From Gnetum montanum (lineage: Eukaryota > Streptophyta > Gnetopsida > Gnetales > Gnetaceae), in the NCBI GenBank assembly GCA_015680685.1, contig MNCI01001903.1, positions 663,608-727,607 of the forward strand: a stretch of 64,000 bases of DNA. The letters run 5' to 3'. The notes beneath the pieces were generated by a model. The model ran no database searches and had not been told where the DNA came from. It worked only from the letters and a program-made list of their open reading frames with translations. Positions 1-10,780 of the stretch are shown in pieces. Each line of letters opens with the position of its first letter. Positions within the stretch are counted from its first letter, which is position 1. The position numbers and the translations under genes were made by a program.

Positions 1-1199
1 GACACTCTGGAGTACGTTTGATATTTGTTGTTGAACAGTTCAAGCATCGTACTCCACGTCCTGATGGTTTCCGGTTCTAAGGACCGGTACCAACTCTCTG
101 CTTCTTTGGTGAGTGTCCTTGGAAACAACTTGAGCTTCTGCCACTTATTATCTATGTTCTGCAAGGCACAGGCATCGTGGAATGCCTGTAAATGATGTTG
201 AGGATCAGTGTTGTATCCCCCTTCAAAACGTGGGATATTATTTATGTCCAAACACTTAATCCTACTGTCTTTTAAATGCCTTGTGTGGATCCTAACTGCC
301 TCTCTAATGTCTAGCATGCTTTGGGTTGCGAGTAGGGGTTCATCATGATCATCTCTTTCATGATGTCTGTGATGTCTTCGTGGTGGTTTCCTACTCTCCC
401 TACGTCCTTGTCCTTGTCCTAACTCCTCTCGACCTTCCTGTCGATGTATTTCATCTTTCATTTTACTTTTACCCTCTCCGTTATGCTCATGATGGTTGTG
501 CCTAGATGTGGAAGGAGAGTGTGAATGGTGAGATGAAGGAGAAGAGAAAAGGGATCCATCATCGTGGCAATGTTTCTTATCTTCTCTTCGGCTACTTTGG
601 CCCCGATCGTTATAACGATCTAAGTGTCCGTCCTTAGTGTGAGTGGTTGTTCCTGCCATGAACAGTTGGTGCTCACGGGGATCAAAGCTTGTAGCATGTA
701 CAGTTGATCGAAGGACCTGATGCCTAACCTCTTCACCAGAGTGAGGAGGAGGAACATCGTTTTCTAAGAAACCCATTGTGAGGGGTTCCTCGTCTCCTAT
801 TTCACTAATGACATGGGGGACCTTGCCCTTTAATAATGAATGTTGGCTCTCCTGCCTTTCATCCCAAATATGTTGGACATTTCTGGGATGATAATCCCTT
901 GTGTCATGGTCATCCAGAACGTCTTCCGCAAACAGTTCTTGCATGCCAATCTGTGCTAAGGCACGAAAAAGCATGTTAGGGGCAGATCTATCCGGGGGTA
1001 ACACAATGTTACATTGCAAATCTCTCCATCGCAGTTGCTCATCCTGATGGAGAATAAAAGTAAAGTCAGGGACATACTCATCAAGATGAGTATATGTGAC
1101 CTTAGATTGTTTAGGACATGGCTGATTTGAGTTATGCGTATGGTGTTGACTGTCTCCTGTGTTTTCCTTAGGTGAGTTGATTTCATGAGAAGAAGCCAT
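1..1199 (-). CDS. Gag polyprotein, N-terminal part, element A (runs off left edge)
   Basis: The frame opens with ATG at 1199-1197 and I find no stop down to base 1, giving about 399 codons that continue outside the window. The start (MASSHE) matches the gag starts of the related elements D and G. The middle is rich in His, Ser, Arg and Asp. Residues about 310-399 look like the retrotransposon Gag core: PRFEGGY, then an HHLQAFHDAC segment, KLKLFPRTL, ESWYRSL, and a Trp-Leu-Phe-Tyr pattern ending YQTYSRVS. Gag forms the particle that packages element RNA. It lies directly behind the PBS and 5' LTR (1323-2168). It is the longest stop-free retroelement frame here, whereas the related copies C, D and G are full of stops, so A may be young and possibly intact. 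Whether pol follows cannot be seen. Confidence 0.85.
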   Translation of the reverse strand, partial: MASSHEINSPKENTGDSQHHTHNSNQPCPKQSKVTYTHLDEYVPDFTFILHQDEQLRWRDLQCNIVLPPDRSAPNMLFRALAQIGMQELFAEDVLDDHDTRDYHPRNVQHIWDERQESQHSLLKGKVPHVISEIGDEEPLTMGFLENDVPPPHSGEEVRHQVLRSTVHATSFDPREHQLFMAGTTTHTKDGHLDRYNDRGQSSRREDKKHCHDDGSLFSSPSSHHSHSPSTSRHNHHEHNGEGKSKMKDEIHRQEGREELGQGQGRRESRKPPRRHHRHHERDDHDEPLLATQSMLDIREAVRIHTRHLKDSRIKCLDINNIPRFEGGYNTDPQHHLQAFHDACALQNIDNKWQKLKLFPRTLTKEAESWYRSLEPETIRTWSTMLELFNNKYQTYSRV

Positions 1200-1322
1200 C
1201 TTAATGGTGTGCTGTTTACCGTTATTTTATGTTCTTGATTAACTGATTAACCCTAAGGTTCGTTAAAGCTCACAATGATGTGAGTGATATCCCTTATGTT
1301 AAATAGGCGTAAAAACACGTAG

Positions 1323-1340
1323 TCCCTAGCAACGGCGCCA
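1323..1340 (-). other. Primer binding site of element A
   Basis: On the minus strand this reads TGGCGCCGTTGCTAGGGA, one base inside the LTR end. From established knowledge, this resembles the tRNA-Asp-type primer site of Athila/Tat Ty3 elements. It fixes the element's orientation as minus. Confidence 0.75.
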
Positions 1341-1341
1341 A

Positions 1342-2168
1342 TGATGAGTGGCAAGGTACCCCTACACTCAACCATCTGAAACGAGCATTGCATGCGTGAT
1401 CCGGTTGAACTCCACAGACTAAATGCCTAAACGCCACAAGAAACGCTTGGGGTTAATCGTTCGTTGTCTTCCCAGACTTACTTGTTATTGTCACGGTGTA
1501 TGGTTAAGTAAGTCCGAGGTATATGATTTTTTTGGTATTTTCAGGTTTATTTCCTATGCTATGAGGGTGAAGGGTTGAGAAACTAACTAACTCTAACTAA
1601 GGACCTAAGTTTAAATTAACTAGCGTCAGCATCCGTTCCCACTTACCGTACACACCCTGAACTGTGCAACTGTGGCTACCAAACGCTAATCGTTACTAGG
1701 ATCACCACACGTAACGCACGTGCTCGAAGTGGTCATACTGAGGCACCTAGTTAGCCTAAGTGTGATAAGCAGCCGATTCCTTGGCTAGCCGTACACATTC
1801 GTAGATGCTCGTAATCAGGTCGTACTCGTGCGCACTAAGAACACTGCAAGGTTTATCCAATCAAGTTCATCTTTATTGCCATACACAACTTGTGTTCAGG
1901 TTATAAAGTTGCTTGAATAAAGAGCCGTTCACTCTAGGACTCCTACTGCGGGCACATGGGAAATTAATCTAACTCTGGAGTGTTCAAACTGCTAGAGCTT
2001 CGCTACTTCTAGCCAAGATGATCAATGAGGGGAGTGCTGCCTCTTATTTATAGATATGGTGGCGGACCGCGATATCGTGTACGCGATATCGCAGGGGATG
2101 TGATATCGCGTCGGCCGCGATATCACGTATGCGATATCATGGCTTGTGCAATCTGCGTCTCATCATCA
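1342..2168 (-). repeat. 5' LTR of element A (TGATGA family)
   Basis: The block starts TGATGAGTGG on the plus strand and ends TCATCA, giving short inverted ends. It is followed to the left by the PBS and gag. A TATA box (CTATAAATAAGAG on the minus strand) lies at 2041-2053. Five exact GATATC palindromes lie just upstream of it at 2071, 2085, 2102, 2119 and 2133. It belongs to the same family as the LTRs at 3167, 20361, 29437, 30276, 39510, 47705 and 59289. The other LTR of A is outside the window, so its target duplication cannot be checked; the right flank is ACCAA. Confidence 0.85.
2041..2140 (-). promoter_or_regulatory. LTR promoter: TATA box plus GATATC palindrome array
   Basis: The minus strand carries CTATAAATAAGAG (2041-2053). 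Upstream of it lie five GATATC hexamers spaced 14, 17, 17 and 14 bp, symmetric about the central one at 2102. Several sit inside longer palindromes of the GCGATATCGC type. By position this is the U3 promoter of element A. That the palindromes bind a factor is an inference. Confidence 0.6.
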
Positions 2169-2212
2169 ACCAAGACATAAGTTGTTTAGCCAGGGAGAAC
2201 CAAACCCTCTCA

Positions 2213-3001
2213 ATGGAGGAGGTACGCGCAATTTGCCAAAAGACAGCTATTGAAATAAGTGCATGGCAAAATGAGGCTAAATAACATGAGAAGCTGAAGG
2301 AGCACTTCCAATATTAGGTGTGGATGTACAAATAGATCCTTGAGAAGGAGATCCATATGGCCAAGGCCCACATCAATGCTATCAGTGCTTAACACACTTG
2401 CTGGTGGGCCATATTGGACACATATGCCTTTGCCCACCAAGCGGAAGTTAAGAACCGGGACCTGCAGATTTAGGATCTGACAGAATACATGGAGTTGGAA
2501 AACTTGCGGTATGCCAACCTTGCCATGTTAACAGCAAGACGCCTGAGGATAGAGCTCGAGCAACAGGTAGTAACCACCTATGTTAAATATGAAGCAAAAT
2601 TTGCAGAACGCAAGAAGTTGTTGGAAAAACTGGAAGTTGCAAATTCTGAACTTGAGGTGGTAAAGATAACCTACTAAGGTCAAAAAGGTGTCATAGAGAA
2701 TTTGGCTCGATGGCTAGCGGATTTCCAAGAATACAAAGATAAAGCCAGAGCCTATGAATAGGAACGTCAGGTGTTTGCAGCTTGGTATGTCAAACCCAAT
2801 CAAATGTTTTCGCAACTACCTTGTCTGTGGGAGGTGCTGACTCTATCAAACATCAAAACATTAGCATGGATGGCATAAGCCCCTCAGACTGAAGAGGAGA
2901 AGCTCCAAGCCATACTTCAGTGCCATCAAGTCTCAAAGCCGGGAGCACAAGACAAAGGAAAAGCACGAATGGAGGAGCCACTGCCACCTGGAACTACATG
3001 A
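2213..3001 (+). pseudogene. Coiled-coil accessory ORF of element J, decayed by stops only
   Basis: One frame runs from ATG 2213 to TGA 2999-3001 (263 codons) without any frameshift. It has eight internal stops, all TAA or TAG. The middle (about 2489-2677) is Leu/Glu/Lys-rich and looks like a coiled coil (runs such as RLRIELEQQ and KLLEKLEVANSELE). The C-terminal 70 codons contain LPCLWEVLTLSNI and DKGKARMEEPLPPGTT. A matching C-terminus is found in element I (60341-60560, minus). It sits between pol and the PPT of J, a position that holds env-like or unknown ORFs in some plant Ty3 elements. I do not recognise a family and give no function. J's own gag and pol lie left of the inserted element A, outside the window. 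Confidence 0.6.
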
Positions 3002-3157
3002 GTTCCACCCATTTTTGAGATTGTAGAACATTCCTTATGTTGTGTCTTCTTTTTTTTTCATTCCACACTACAACATAATTCCATTTTTCCTATCTAATAA
3101 TCCCATACTTATCCAATGTGTAATCACTGTAACTCGAGGACAAGCTTTCATTCAGTC

Positions 3158-3164
3158 GTGGGGG
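3158..3164 (+). other. Polypurine tract of element J
   Basis: GTGGGGG is followed by TA and then the LTR start TGATGAG. The same layout precedes the 3' LTRs of D, G and I, so it marks the plus-strand primer site and the plus orientation of J. Confidence 0.7.
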
Positions 3165-3166
3165 TA

Positions 3167-3967
3167 TGATGAGTCGTCATTTGGGGTGACCATGATGTCA
3201 CATACGTGATATCGCGGCCTATCTCCTCATCTATAAATAAGAGGTAGACAGATCTGATAGTTAGATTTTTTTCAGTTTTAGAGTTAATTAGTTTTTAGTG
3301 TTTTCATTTCTTTCTCTCAACCCTTTTCCTCTCCGTGTATGCCCGCAGTGTGGTGAATGTAATTGTACAACACCCTTTATTCGAGTGTGACATACATGGA
3401 CATGCACATGACTAGCAATAAAGATCGAGATTACTTCATCATTACAACATTCACTTAGTTTAATCATTTAATTAATTGTTATTTATTGCTTTCCTAGTTA
3501 ATCTCTTCTCACCTTTAAACTCACATTAAAATGCAGAATGAGTACGACTTGATTACGAGCATTTAAGTGTGACTACTTGGTAACCCAATAGTGTACCTAG
3601 GATCTACGCTTGGTAATCCCAGTAGCATTCATGCATGAAGTCTAAGATGTGTACAGATAATCAAGGAACAGATGCTCATCGCACTTAGGCTAGTTTAGAT
3701 TCTCTTACCCTTTCTGTCTTACCTTAGATAATATTACTTTCCATTGCCTTTGGGAGTAGCATTAGATTAGAAACCCATCATACACCTCACTCTGGACTAA
3801 ACCATACGTGACAAAGCTAATACTAGTCTAGGTGGGAAGATAGTGAATTGTGACCTAAGGCTAACTGTCTAGATGCCACAACTAGTCCATCTATGGAGTT
3901 CGATCGGCTCGCGCGTGTAACGCTCGTATTTGTATGGTTGAGTGTAGGGGTACCTCACCACTCATCA
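3167..3967 (+). repeat. 3' LTR of element J (TGATGA family)
   Basis: It begins TGATGAGTCG after a PPT and ends CCACTCATCA. It has a TATA box (TATAAATA) near 3232 and palindrome-like GATGTC/GATATC hexamers at 3194 and 3208, 14 bp apart. The sequence after it (CCTATGAACT) is not a PBS, so this is the 3' copy. Confidence 0.8.
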
Positions 3968-5529
3968 CCTATGAACTACTAAATCATTTTATGTTGCTTA
4001 CTAAGAGAAGTAATCTTTTTTTAATAAAAGGAATGAATAATAAATGATAAAGGTGATTGTATATGTGCTATTTGATTTATAAAATGGTATTCTTATGTAC
4101 ATCATATTTTTTGTTAAGAACTCTTCCCTACTCACAAGTAGTAGCTTTTTACTTAATGGAAATGTAAAAGTCTTGTTTACGTTAAACTCACTAGCCTTGA
4201 ATTCTTAGTTTTGAGCTAATTGTTAATTTTGGCAATTAGCAATATATAATGATCCTTCATATTTCATATTTTTTCATCTAAGACTAGCAACATACTAGTT
4301 TAAGTTTATGATAAGTCTCATAGTGATGTGCAATTCGTGATAACAACAATCTTAAATTTTTACAATTTAATAACATTATGAGAACTATATGAAAAGAAAT
4401 TTGGTAACTTATGTATACAACTTAATCCTAAAACTAATGGCTGAAATTGGTAGTTAGTGCAGGTAATTACTAGTCGCTAGTTATTCCAAATACAACGATC
4501 CATAGCAACATGGAATTTTTGAATTAGAACTGATTGATAACTACTCTAGGTTAAAGAGCATATAGTGACATAAGTTTGAGGCTTAAACAATGAGTTGATA
4601 GCCTCTTTTATCGAATTCACTAGGCATGTACAAATAAGGATGGAATAACTAATGCTAGATGGATGAACAAATAGATACATACCAACAATTTCAAGCCTAA
4701 AAAATCTAACAAGAAAGAATATGACATGTTGCGACAAGTTCATAAGATTACAATGATCAACAACACTAAAATTAGAATTACAACTAGTCACTAGATGTTT
4801 CATAGCTAGCTAATACTAGTGACCTAATCTAAATGTATCATTTTTATTTTTTTAACCAATAGCTAATTGTCCCAAGTGCAACTATGGTTAGCGATCCCTT
4901 ATAAATTTAATCTTCATCATTACCTTAATGACTTTTGGATCCGTTGTACTTTCTTCCTTAGAATCTTTAACTTATTCCACCTCCTTGTTTTCATGAGAAG
5001 CTAAAGCTATGTTGAATTAAATGGTGTATGAGATTGAAGCACCAGCCTATGGATTTCCCATTAGCATCTTCACTCAAGCACTCTCTAAAAGAATGTAAGG
5101 TGTGAGTCCTTAGCTTATGTAGTGGCATAGTTTTCTATTCGATTAATATAAGGTTTATGATTTGACTTCTAGTTATTGTAGCTAATTACTAAATTGTATT
5201 ATCATGTTCTAATCACATGATTGATAGGTAACAACTATTTATTGGAAAGTATTGGAACTAAACAAAGATACTTGATGAGTCCATTGGTCCATTGATTTTT
5301 CTATATATGTTTTACTCATTTTACCCTTGGCTCTCAAATATGACTCATAGGTCTATCGCAAATGAGATGACATCCTACAATATCTAATGCGCCTAACCTA
5401 GTTTAGATTACACTCATCAACATATTTCATGTAAGGCATGAAGATATAGGAGGAGCTGGTAAAATCCTAATCCATCCACTATAATACTTTGGCATATGTG
5501 GATAAATTAAACTAAAATTTTAGAGACCT
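3968..5529. other. AT-rich stretch without recognised gene
   Basis: I see no extended reading frame, no LTR ends and no strong tandem repeat. The few short open frames have no family features. Confidence 0.5.
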
Positions 5530-5950
5530 GAAGATTCAAGGACCATTAAATAGCTCATTCTAGAAGCAATTTGAATAATACAAAAGGCTAATTTTTGCAT
5601 TTCTAAAAGGAGGAAAGAAAGATATAAAGGAACTTTTGTTGCTAAAAAATTCTACATATCTTCCACCTACCATAGATAACGTTATACAACTGCAATTAGT
5701 AGAAAATAAAAACAAAGAGTTATAGAATAACGTGATCTCAATAATTGAAGATCTGAACAAGGTGAACCATGTAAAGAAATTCACATTAGAAAGCCTTGCT
5801 TCAATTAGGAAAAATATTAATATTAAGATTGAAACCAAGGAAAATTTGTAGAAAGAGAAGGAGAAAACTCTAAGAGATCTAAAAGCTAAAAAGAAGATCA
5901 AGTAATTACTTTAGCAAGTAAAACCATCATCAAATTTTGTGCAGATTGCT
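5530..5950 (+). pseudogene. Decayed Lys/Glu-rich coiled-coil reading frame
   Basis: One plus-strand frame keeps protein-like composition for over 120 codons: FAFLKGGKKDIKELL, then YLPPTIDNVIQLQLVENK, a heptad-like stretch, and a basic tail DLKAKKKIK. It is broken only by TAA/TAG codons, as in the accessory ORF of element J. It could be a second coiled-coil ORF of a retroelement. No LTR or pol is attached and I recognise no family. Confidence 0.35.
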
Positions 5951-6829
5951 ACATAGGTTCATAAGCTCTGAAATGTTTTAATCAATAATAATATAACTAT
6001 TCTAATTCCTCCTTTAACCATAAATTAGGTTGTACTTAAGTAGGTAACTACAATAAAACTAAAGATCATGGTCTCTACATCTTCTTCCCTTACATCTTCC
6101 TCTTCTACTCCCCGTCAATCTTTCATGGTTGTAAAGGAAGTATCTCAACCCCCTTCAAATCATGCAGGAGTCAAAAATTGATGATGATTCTAAACTCTGT
6201 GAATTTGATGCCGTATTAAATTTTAAGCTTGATAAATAAAGTAATGAATGATTTTCAATAGATTTTGTTAAGTGATAACTTTTGAAGATCTATGGCTTCT
6301 TGTGATTTTCTATCTCAATTTTTTTATGTATTTACAATGTCTTACGTTATCCACATCTCCAAGAGAAATATCTACTATAAGTCCTTTTTCAATAGTAGTT
6401 TCTTTATGATCCATTTTAAGGAGCAAATGTTATATTAAAGATATAAACAAGAAAGTTCAATAAATAGAAAATCATAACCATCAAAATGAATGTTAAAAAT
6501 TCTAATAAATGGGTTTGCTAGCTTGAAAAAATATATAAGTTTTATATTATACTCATACTTGCCAAGATCAAAAATGTAAATAGAAGAGGGAACTTCAATT
6601 AGCACACATTAAGTTTCCTTTAATTATAATATTCATGCATATAATTTTTGAGCATCATATCATCATCATCCTAGTCTTGTTCCAATAAAATATGCTGGCT
6701 ACATGAGTTATTTTTCTTCATTGCCTCTATAAAGAGGTAGATCTTTGTTTATTTATAGTTTCTTCAAATCATCTTCATTCATTTTTCATATGTCTTCTTT
6801 AATCTTTCTTTTGGTGGCTTTCTTGAAAT
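5951..6829. other. No gene seen
   Basis: AT-rich DNA between the coiled-coil remnant and the LINE. Nothing in it can be supported as a gene. Confidence 0.45.
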
Positions 6830-8990
6830 AATAATCTAATAACATTTATTTATAGACTCCTTGTCAAATCTTCTTTGCACATGTCCAAACCATCTAATCC
6901 ACCATTCCTATAGCTTATCTAAAATAGAAGCCACTCCAAGTCTATCTTTGATATATGTGTTATGTACTTTATCTCTTCTAATAACATTCAACATCCATCA
7001 AAGCATTCACATTTTTGCCACACTAATTTTCTGTCCATGCCTCTTTTGTATTGCCCAACATTTAGTATCATATAATATAGTAGGCTTAATTGCTATCCTA
7101 TAATCTTTACCCTTAAATTTTATTGGTATTCTCTTATCATATAGAACACCGCTAACTTATCCTCATTTTGACCATTTTGCCTCAATTTTGTTTCTTATAG
7201 CTTTATCAATTTCACTATATGATTGGAGGATTGATCCTAGGTACTGAAACTATTTGTGATGAGGTAATTTTTTTCCTTGAATTATCATTTCTATTTCACC
7301 CTTATTTATACTATTATTAAAATTACATTCCATACATTTTATCTTTCTTCTACTAATTTTTAAAGCTTTTGATTCTAGATCATATCTCTACTTCTCCATT
7401 TTAGAACCAATATTTTCTTGAGCTATATCCACCAACACAATATCATCCATAAATAGCATTCACCAAGGGATTACATCTTGTATTTACTTTGTTAATTCAT
7501 CCATAATAAAGGCAAATAAGTACAAACTAAGTCCACGCCTTTGATATAGGCCTACTATGACTAGAGAATCATATGTTATTCCATAAGTTATTCTAATTTT
7601 AGTGGTAGCTCCTTCATATATGAATTGAATCACTTTAATATATTTATCAAGGATGTTTTTCCTCCACAAGGTACACCAAATAATATGTCTAGATGCTTTA
7701 TCATATCACTGTTCCAAGTTAATGAAGATCATATGTAGATTTTTTCTATGTTTTCTAAGTTTTTCCAACAACCATATTAAGAAAATAGCCTCTATAGTAG
7801 ATCTCCCTCACACAAATCCAAACTGATTTTCTGATACTATTAATTCAAGTTTGACATGCTACTCTATAACTCTCTCCCAAAGCTTCATAGCATGGCTCAT
7901 TAGCTTGATATTTTTATAGTTTGTACAATTTTGTAGATCTCCTTTATTTTTATAAATGAAAACAACAAAGCTTTTCCTCTAATTTGGACATTTCTTCATT
8001 CTTTAAAATTTTGTAAAATAATTGTGTCAGCCAAGAAACTCATGTATCTCCCAATACTTTCCAAGCTTCTATAGGAATGTTATCTAATCCAACAATGTTT
8101 CCATTTCTCATCTTTAATAAGCTTGTCTTCACCTCAGAGAAGGTAAGTTCATTATCTAAAATAAAATTTGGTTCTTCTTCTTGGATGTCTTTTCATGGAA
8201 AATATTCATTTAATAATTCTTGAAAATAATGTTTTCACTTATCCAAAATTTAATTTTCTTTTATCAAAATTCTTTCATCTACTTCCTTGATGCATTTGAC
8301 ATAATCAATATCCTTACAATTTTTGTTTCTGATTTTTGAAGATCTATAAATAAATTTATCTCCTTCCTTTATTTCTAATTTCTTATCAAATCTATCCAGG
8401 GTCTTAGTTTTAACTTTAGCTAATGCTACAGTTTCCACCTTTGCCATTTTGTGTAATAGATTATTTTCTTGGCTATTACTTGACTACTAATCCTTAAAGC
8501 ACTTTTTCTTGCTTTGGATAGCATATTTCATTTCATCACTCCACCATCATATCTCTTTTAGGATGTATATTTTGACTTTTTTTGCACTCAAAATGTTATT
8601 TCTAATTTTCTAAATGTAACTTTTCATTTGAGCCCAAATTAAATTTGCACAGCAATCCTAATTATAAGTACCTTCCTAAAGCAATTCTTCTTTGAATAAG
8701 ATGATGTTATCTTCCTTCAAATTCTATCATTTTATGCATATGGTCTCTTTTCTCATGCTACCATTAAAAGCTTTGAGTGGCTAAATCCCTGACCATTAGT
8801 TTATGCTAAGCTACAAGACATTCTCCAAGTATAACCTTGCATTCTTTGCACATGGCCTAGTCTCTTTTTTACAACAAGAAATAATCAATTTTTCCTTTAT
8901 CCATTCCACTCTTATATATAATTAAATGTTCTATCCTTATATGTGTCTTGTCTGAGGCCCAGATATAAAAGAAGAACTGTTAGCATCAAG
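6830..8990 (-). mobile_element. RTE-like LINE, 5'-truncated, ORF2 reverse transcriptase remnant
   Basis: Read on the minus strand, fragments follow the order of plant RTE-type ORF2. First is a linker near 8950-8550 with a WWSDEMKYAIQSKKKCF stretch. Next is RSSKIRNKNCKDIDYVKCIKE (8400-8280). Then comes the RT palm with YIKVIQFIYEGATTKIR and the GLYQRRGLSLYLFAFIMDEL block (7669-7484). The catalytic box reads MLFMDDIVLVD (FMDD at 7453-7442, where the usual residue before the aspartates is Ala). Last is a C-terminal WAIQKRHGQKISVAKM and WWIRWFGHVQRR segment (about 7060-6850). Such elements copy themselves through target-primed reverse transcription. The endonuclease half is missing and there are many stops and frame changes, so it is dead. 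Confidence 0.85.
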
Positions 8991-9884
8991 TTGATAGTTA
9001 GTTGTAAAACTTTGCCAAATCTCATGGATGACTTCTTTTTCAAACTTTAAATTTTCTAGCATAAATATAAGATTAAAGGGAAGCACGTTTAATGACCTAA
9101 TAAATCCTTCCATAATTTTTATCTAAAAAAATATGCTTAGATGAAAATTTTATAACCATAGAAAAGTTTTTCTATAAAGTAAAATTCAGATCTTAATAGA
9201 TAATTTTTCTACATTAAGTTTGAGGAAAAGTGTTAGAGATTTTATGTTAAACATCAACTCCACATGAGTGATACATACCTATTTATACAACTATGATGGT
9301 TTATATAATCAAGACTAATCATATTATTGTATGATTAGTTTATGACTATGACCTAAAGATGTATCCCTTACTTGATTGAGCCTTAAAAAAGAAGTCACTA
9401 TGAAAATTTCACACACACTTCATAGTGTGATGTATAGACCCAAACTATTAACTCCAATCCTTACAGTTATTAATTGTGATCTTCACTCTTATTTCTAACT
9501 TATCTATACAAAAATATCTATCTCAGTATCTTTTTCTTTACATTTTATCTTACTATATTAACTATGTGACTTCATAACTAATGTTATCTTAATATATGAT
9601 TAGATATTAGCATGAAATTTTCATATTATTTCCTAGTTTATTATGTTCACATTATTATATACATGCTCATACCATTGTTTGTGGATTAATGTGAGTTATA
9701 TTCTTTTTAGTTCATTATAATTGAAATCTCCATAAAATTTTATAATCATGGTTTGCATGCTTATACTATTTATTAATATTTTATCAATTCAACTTGATTA
9801 AACTCATCCTAGAAGCCTCAAATTCCTAGCAATGAGAAGATGCATGAGCAAAGGCATCACTTAGGGAAACAAGTTGTTAGACAT
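8991..9884. other. No gene seen
   Basis: AT-rich spacer between the LINE and the left end of the element C gag remnant. I see no supported reading frame. The 3' part of element C expected here (pol, 3' LTR) is absent. Confidence 0.4.
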
Positions 9885-10260
9885 AATAACCATATGAATC
9901 AAATTACCTATAAGGATACTAGTGCATAAGTGGTGGCATCCTCCATGACTATGGATTTTATCACTACTATTAATATTGCTCTTGAGATTGAGAAGAAGCC
10001 CCACTTGGATAATATTATTGTTGTTGGTAGAGCTATTTGCAACTACCTTGAGAATGAGGCAATCTTCCTGGCATCTAGTTCTTGATGAAATTGGGATTTA
10101 AAGTATATGCTCCTAATTCTTGCAAGTGTATCATGATGGGGCAACATCCTTTGGAATGTACATATTGGTATAAATTACAATTATCTTCTCCTTCTAAGTT
10201 GAAATTAGCAACCTCTTTAACTACAATAGCTTTTTCTTTCTTCTTATACATGTCTCTTCT
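9885..10260 (-). pseudogene. Gag C-terminal remnant of element C (zinc-knuckle region)
   Basis: The minus strand contains EDNCNLYQYVHSKGCCPIMIH followed by QELGAYTLNPNF. This matches the Gag zinc-knuckle region of element G near 42270 (CDIYQYKHPTECC, then YTLNP). It continues into the same Pro/Gln-rich tail DNA seen in element D. It is the downstream half of a gag whose upstream half is at 18429-20236; element B lies between them. Confidence 0.7.
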
Positions 10261-10780
10261 ATAACAACATTGCCCCGACGTTGCCCAGCACCCCAAGGAA
10301 TTCACAAAGATCCAACGGATCTGGGGCGGAAGACCTGGGGAATACGCCTCAAACAAGCAAGCATCTCACGAGTGCAAGCAAAAGAGAACCAAGCAAACAA
10401 GCACACACACAACCTCGTAGACCACATCGATGGAACGGGAGATGATGCACCTACAAGGGAAGGTACCTCATCCCCAGATCCCTCATGATCTGGTACAAGG
10501 TGTGGCATGGCACCGCACCAAAACTATCCAGCCTTGGTTGCCTACATATCTATGACTGTCATAGAATCAGGGCCATGTAGTTCTCCATGGAGAAGAGGGA
10601 AGGAAGAGGACTTAGGGAAGAGAGTTGCAACAGGAGTGTGTCCTATTGCTAGCTTGGTACCACCAAGCCGGGGTGGGTTTTGTAACACTTGAGAGCCACC
10701 CGAGGGCACCTTAGAGTGTTCCATGGCCCCCGAACCATGGGGAGAGCCCAAGAGAACCACCACTTGAGACATCTCTCACA
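10261..10780 (-). repeat. 3' LTR of element B
   Basis: It reads ATAACAACATTGCCCCGACG at its left end and CATCTCTCACA at its right end. It is paired with 17908-18428. The short open frames inside it on both strands are not genes. Confidence 0.85.

Noticed and set aside
2213-6180. Reassigned stop codons (TAA/TAG as Gln)
   Set aside because: The TAR-only stops in coiled-coil frames look like a variant code, but other remnants have TGA where Arg is expected, catalytic Asp residues changed to Asn, and many frameshifts. The GLR gene reads in the standard code. Cytosine deamination in Gln-rich frames explains it.
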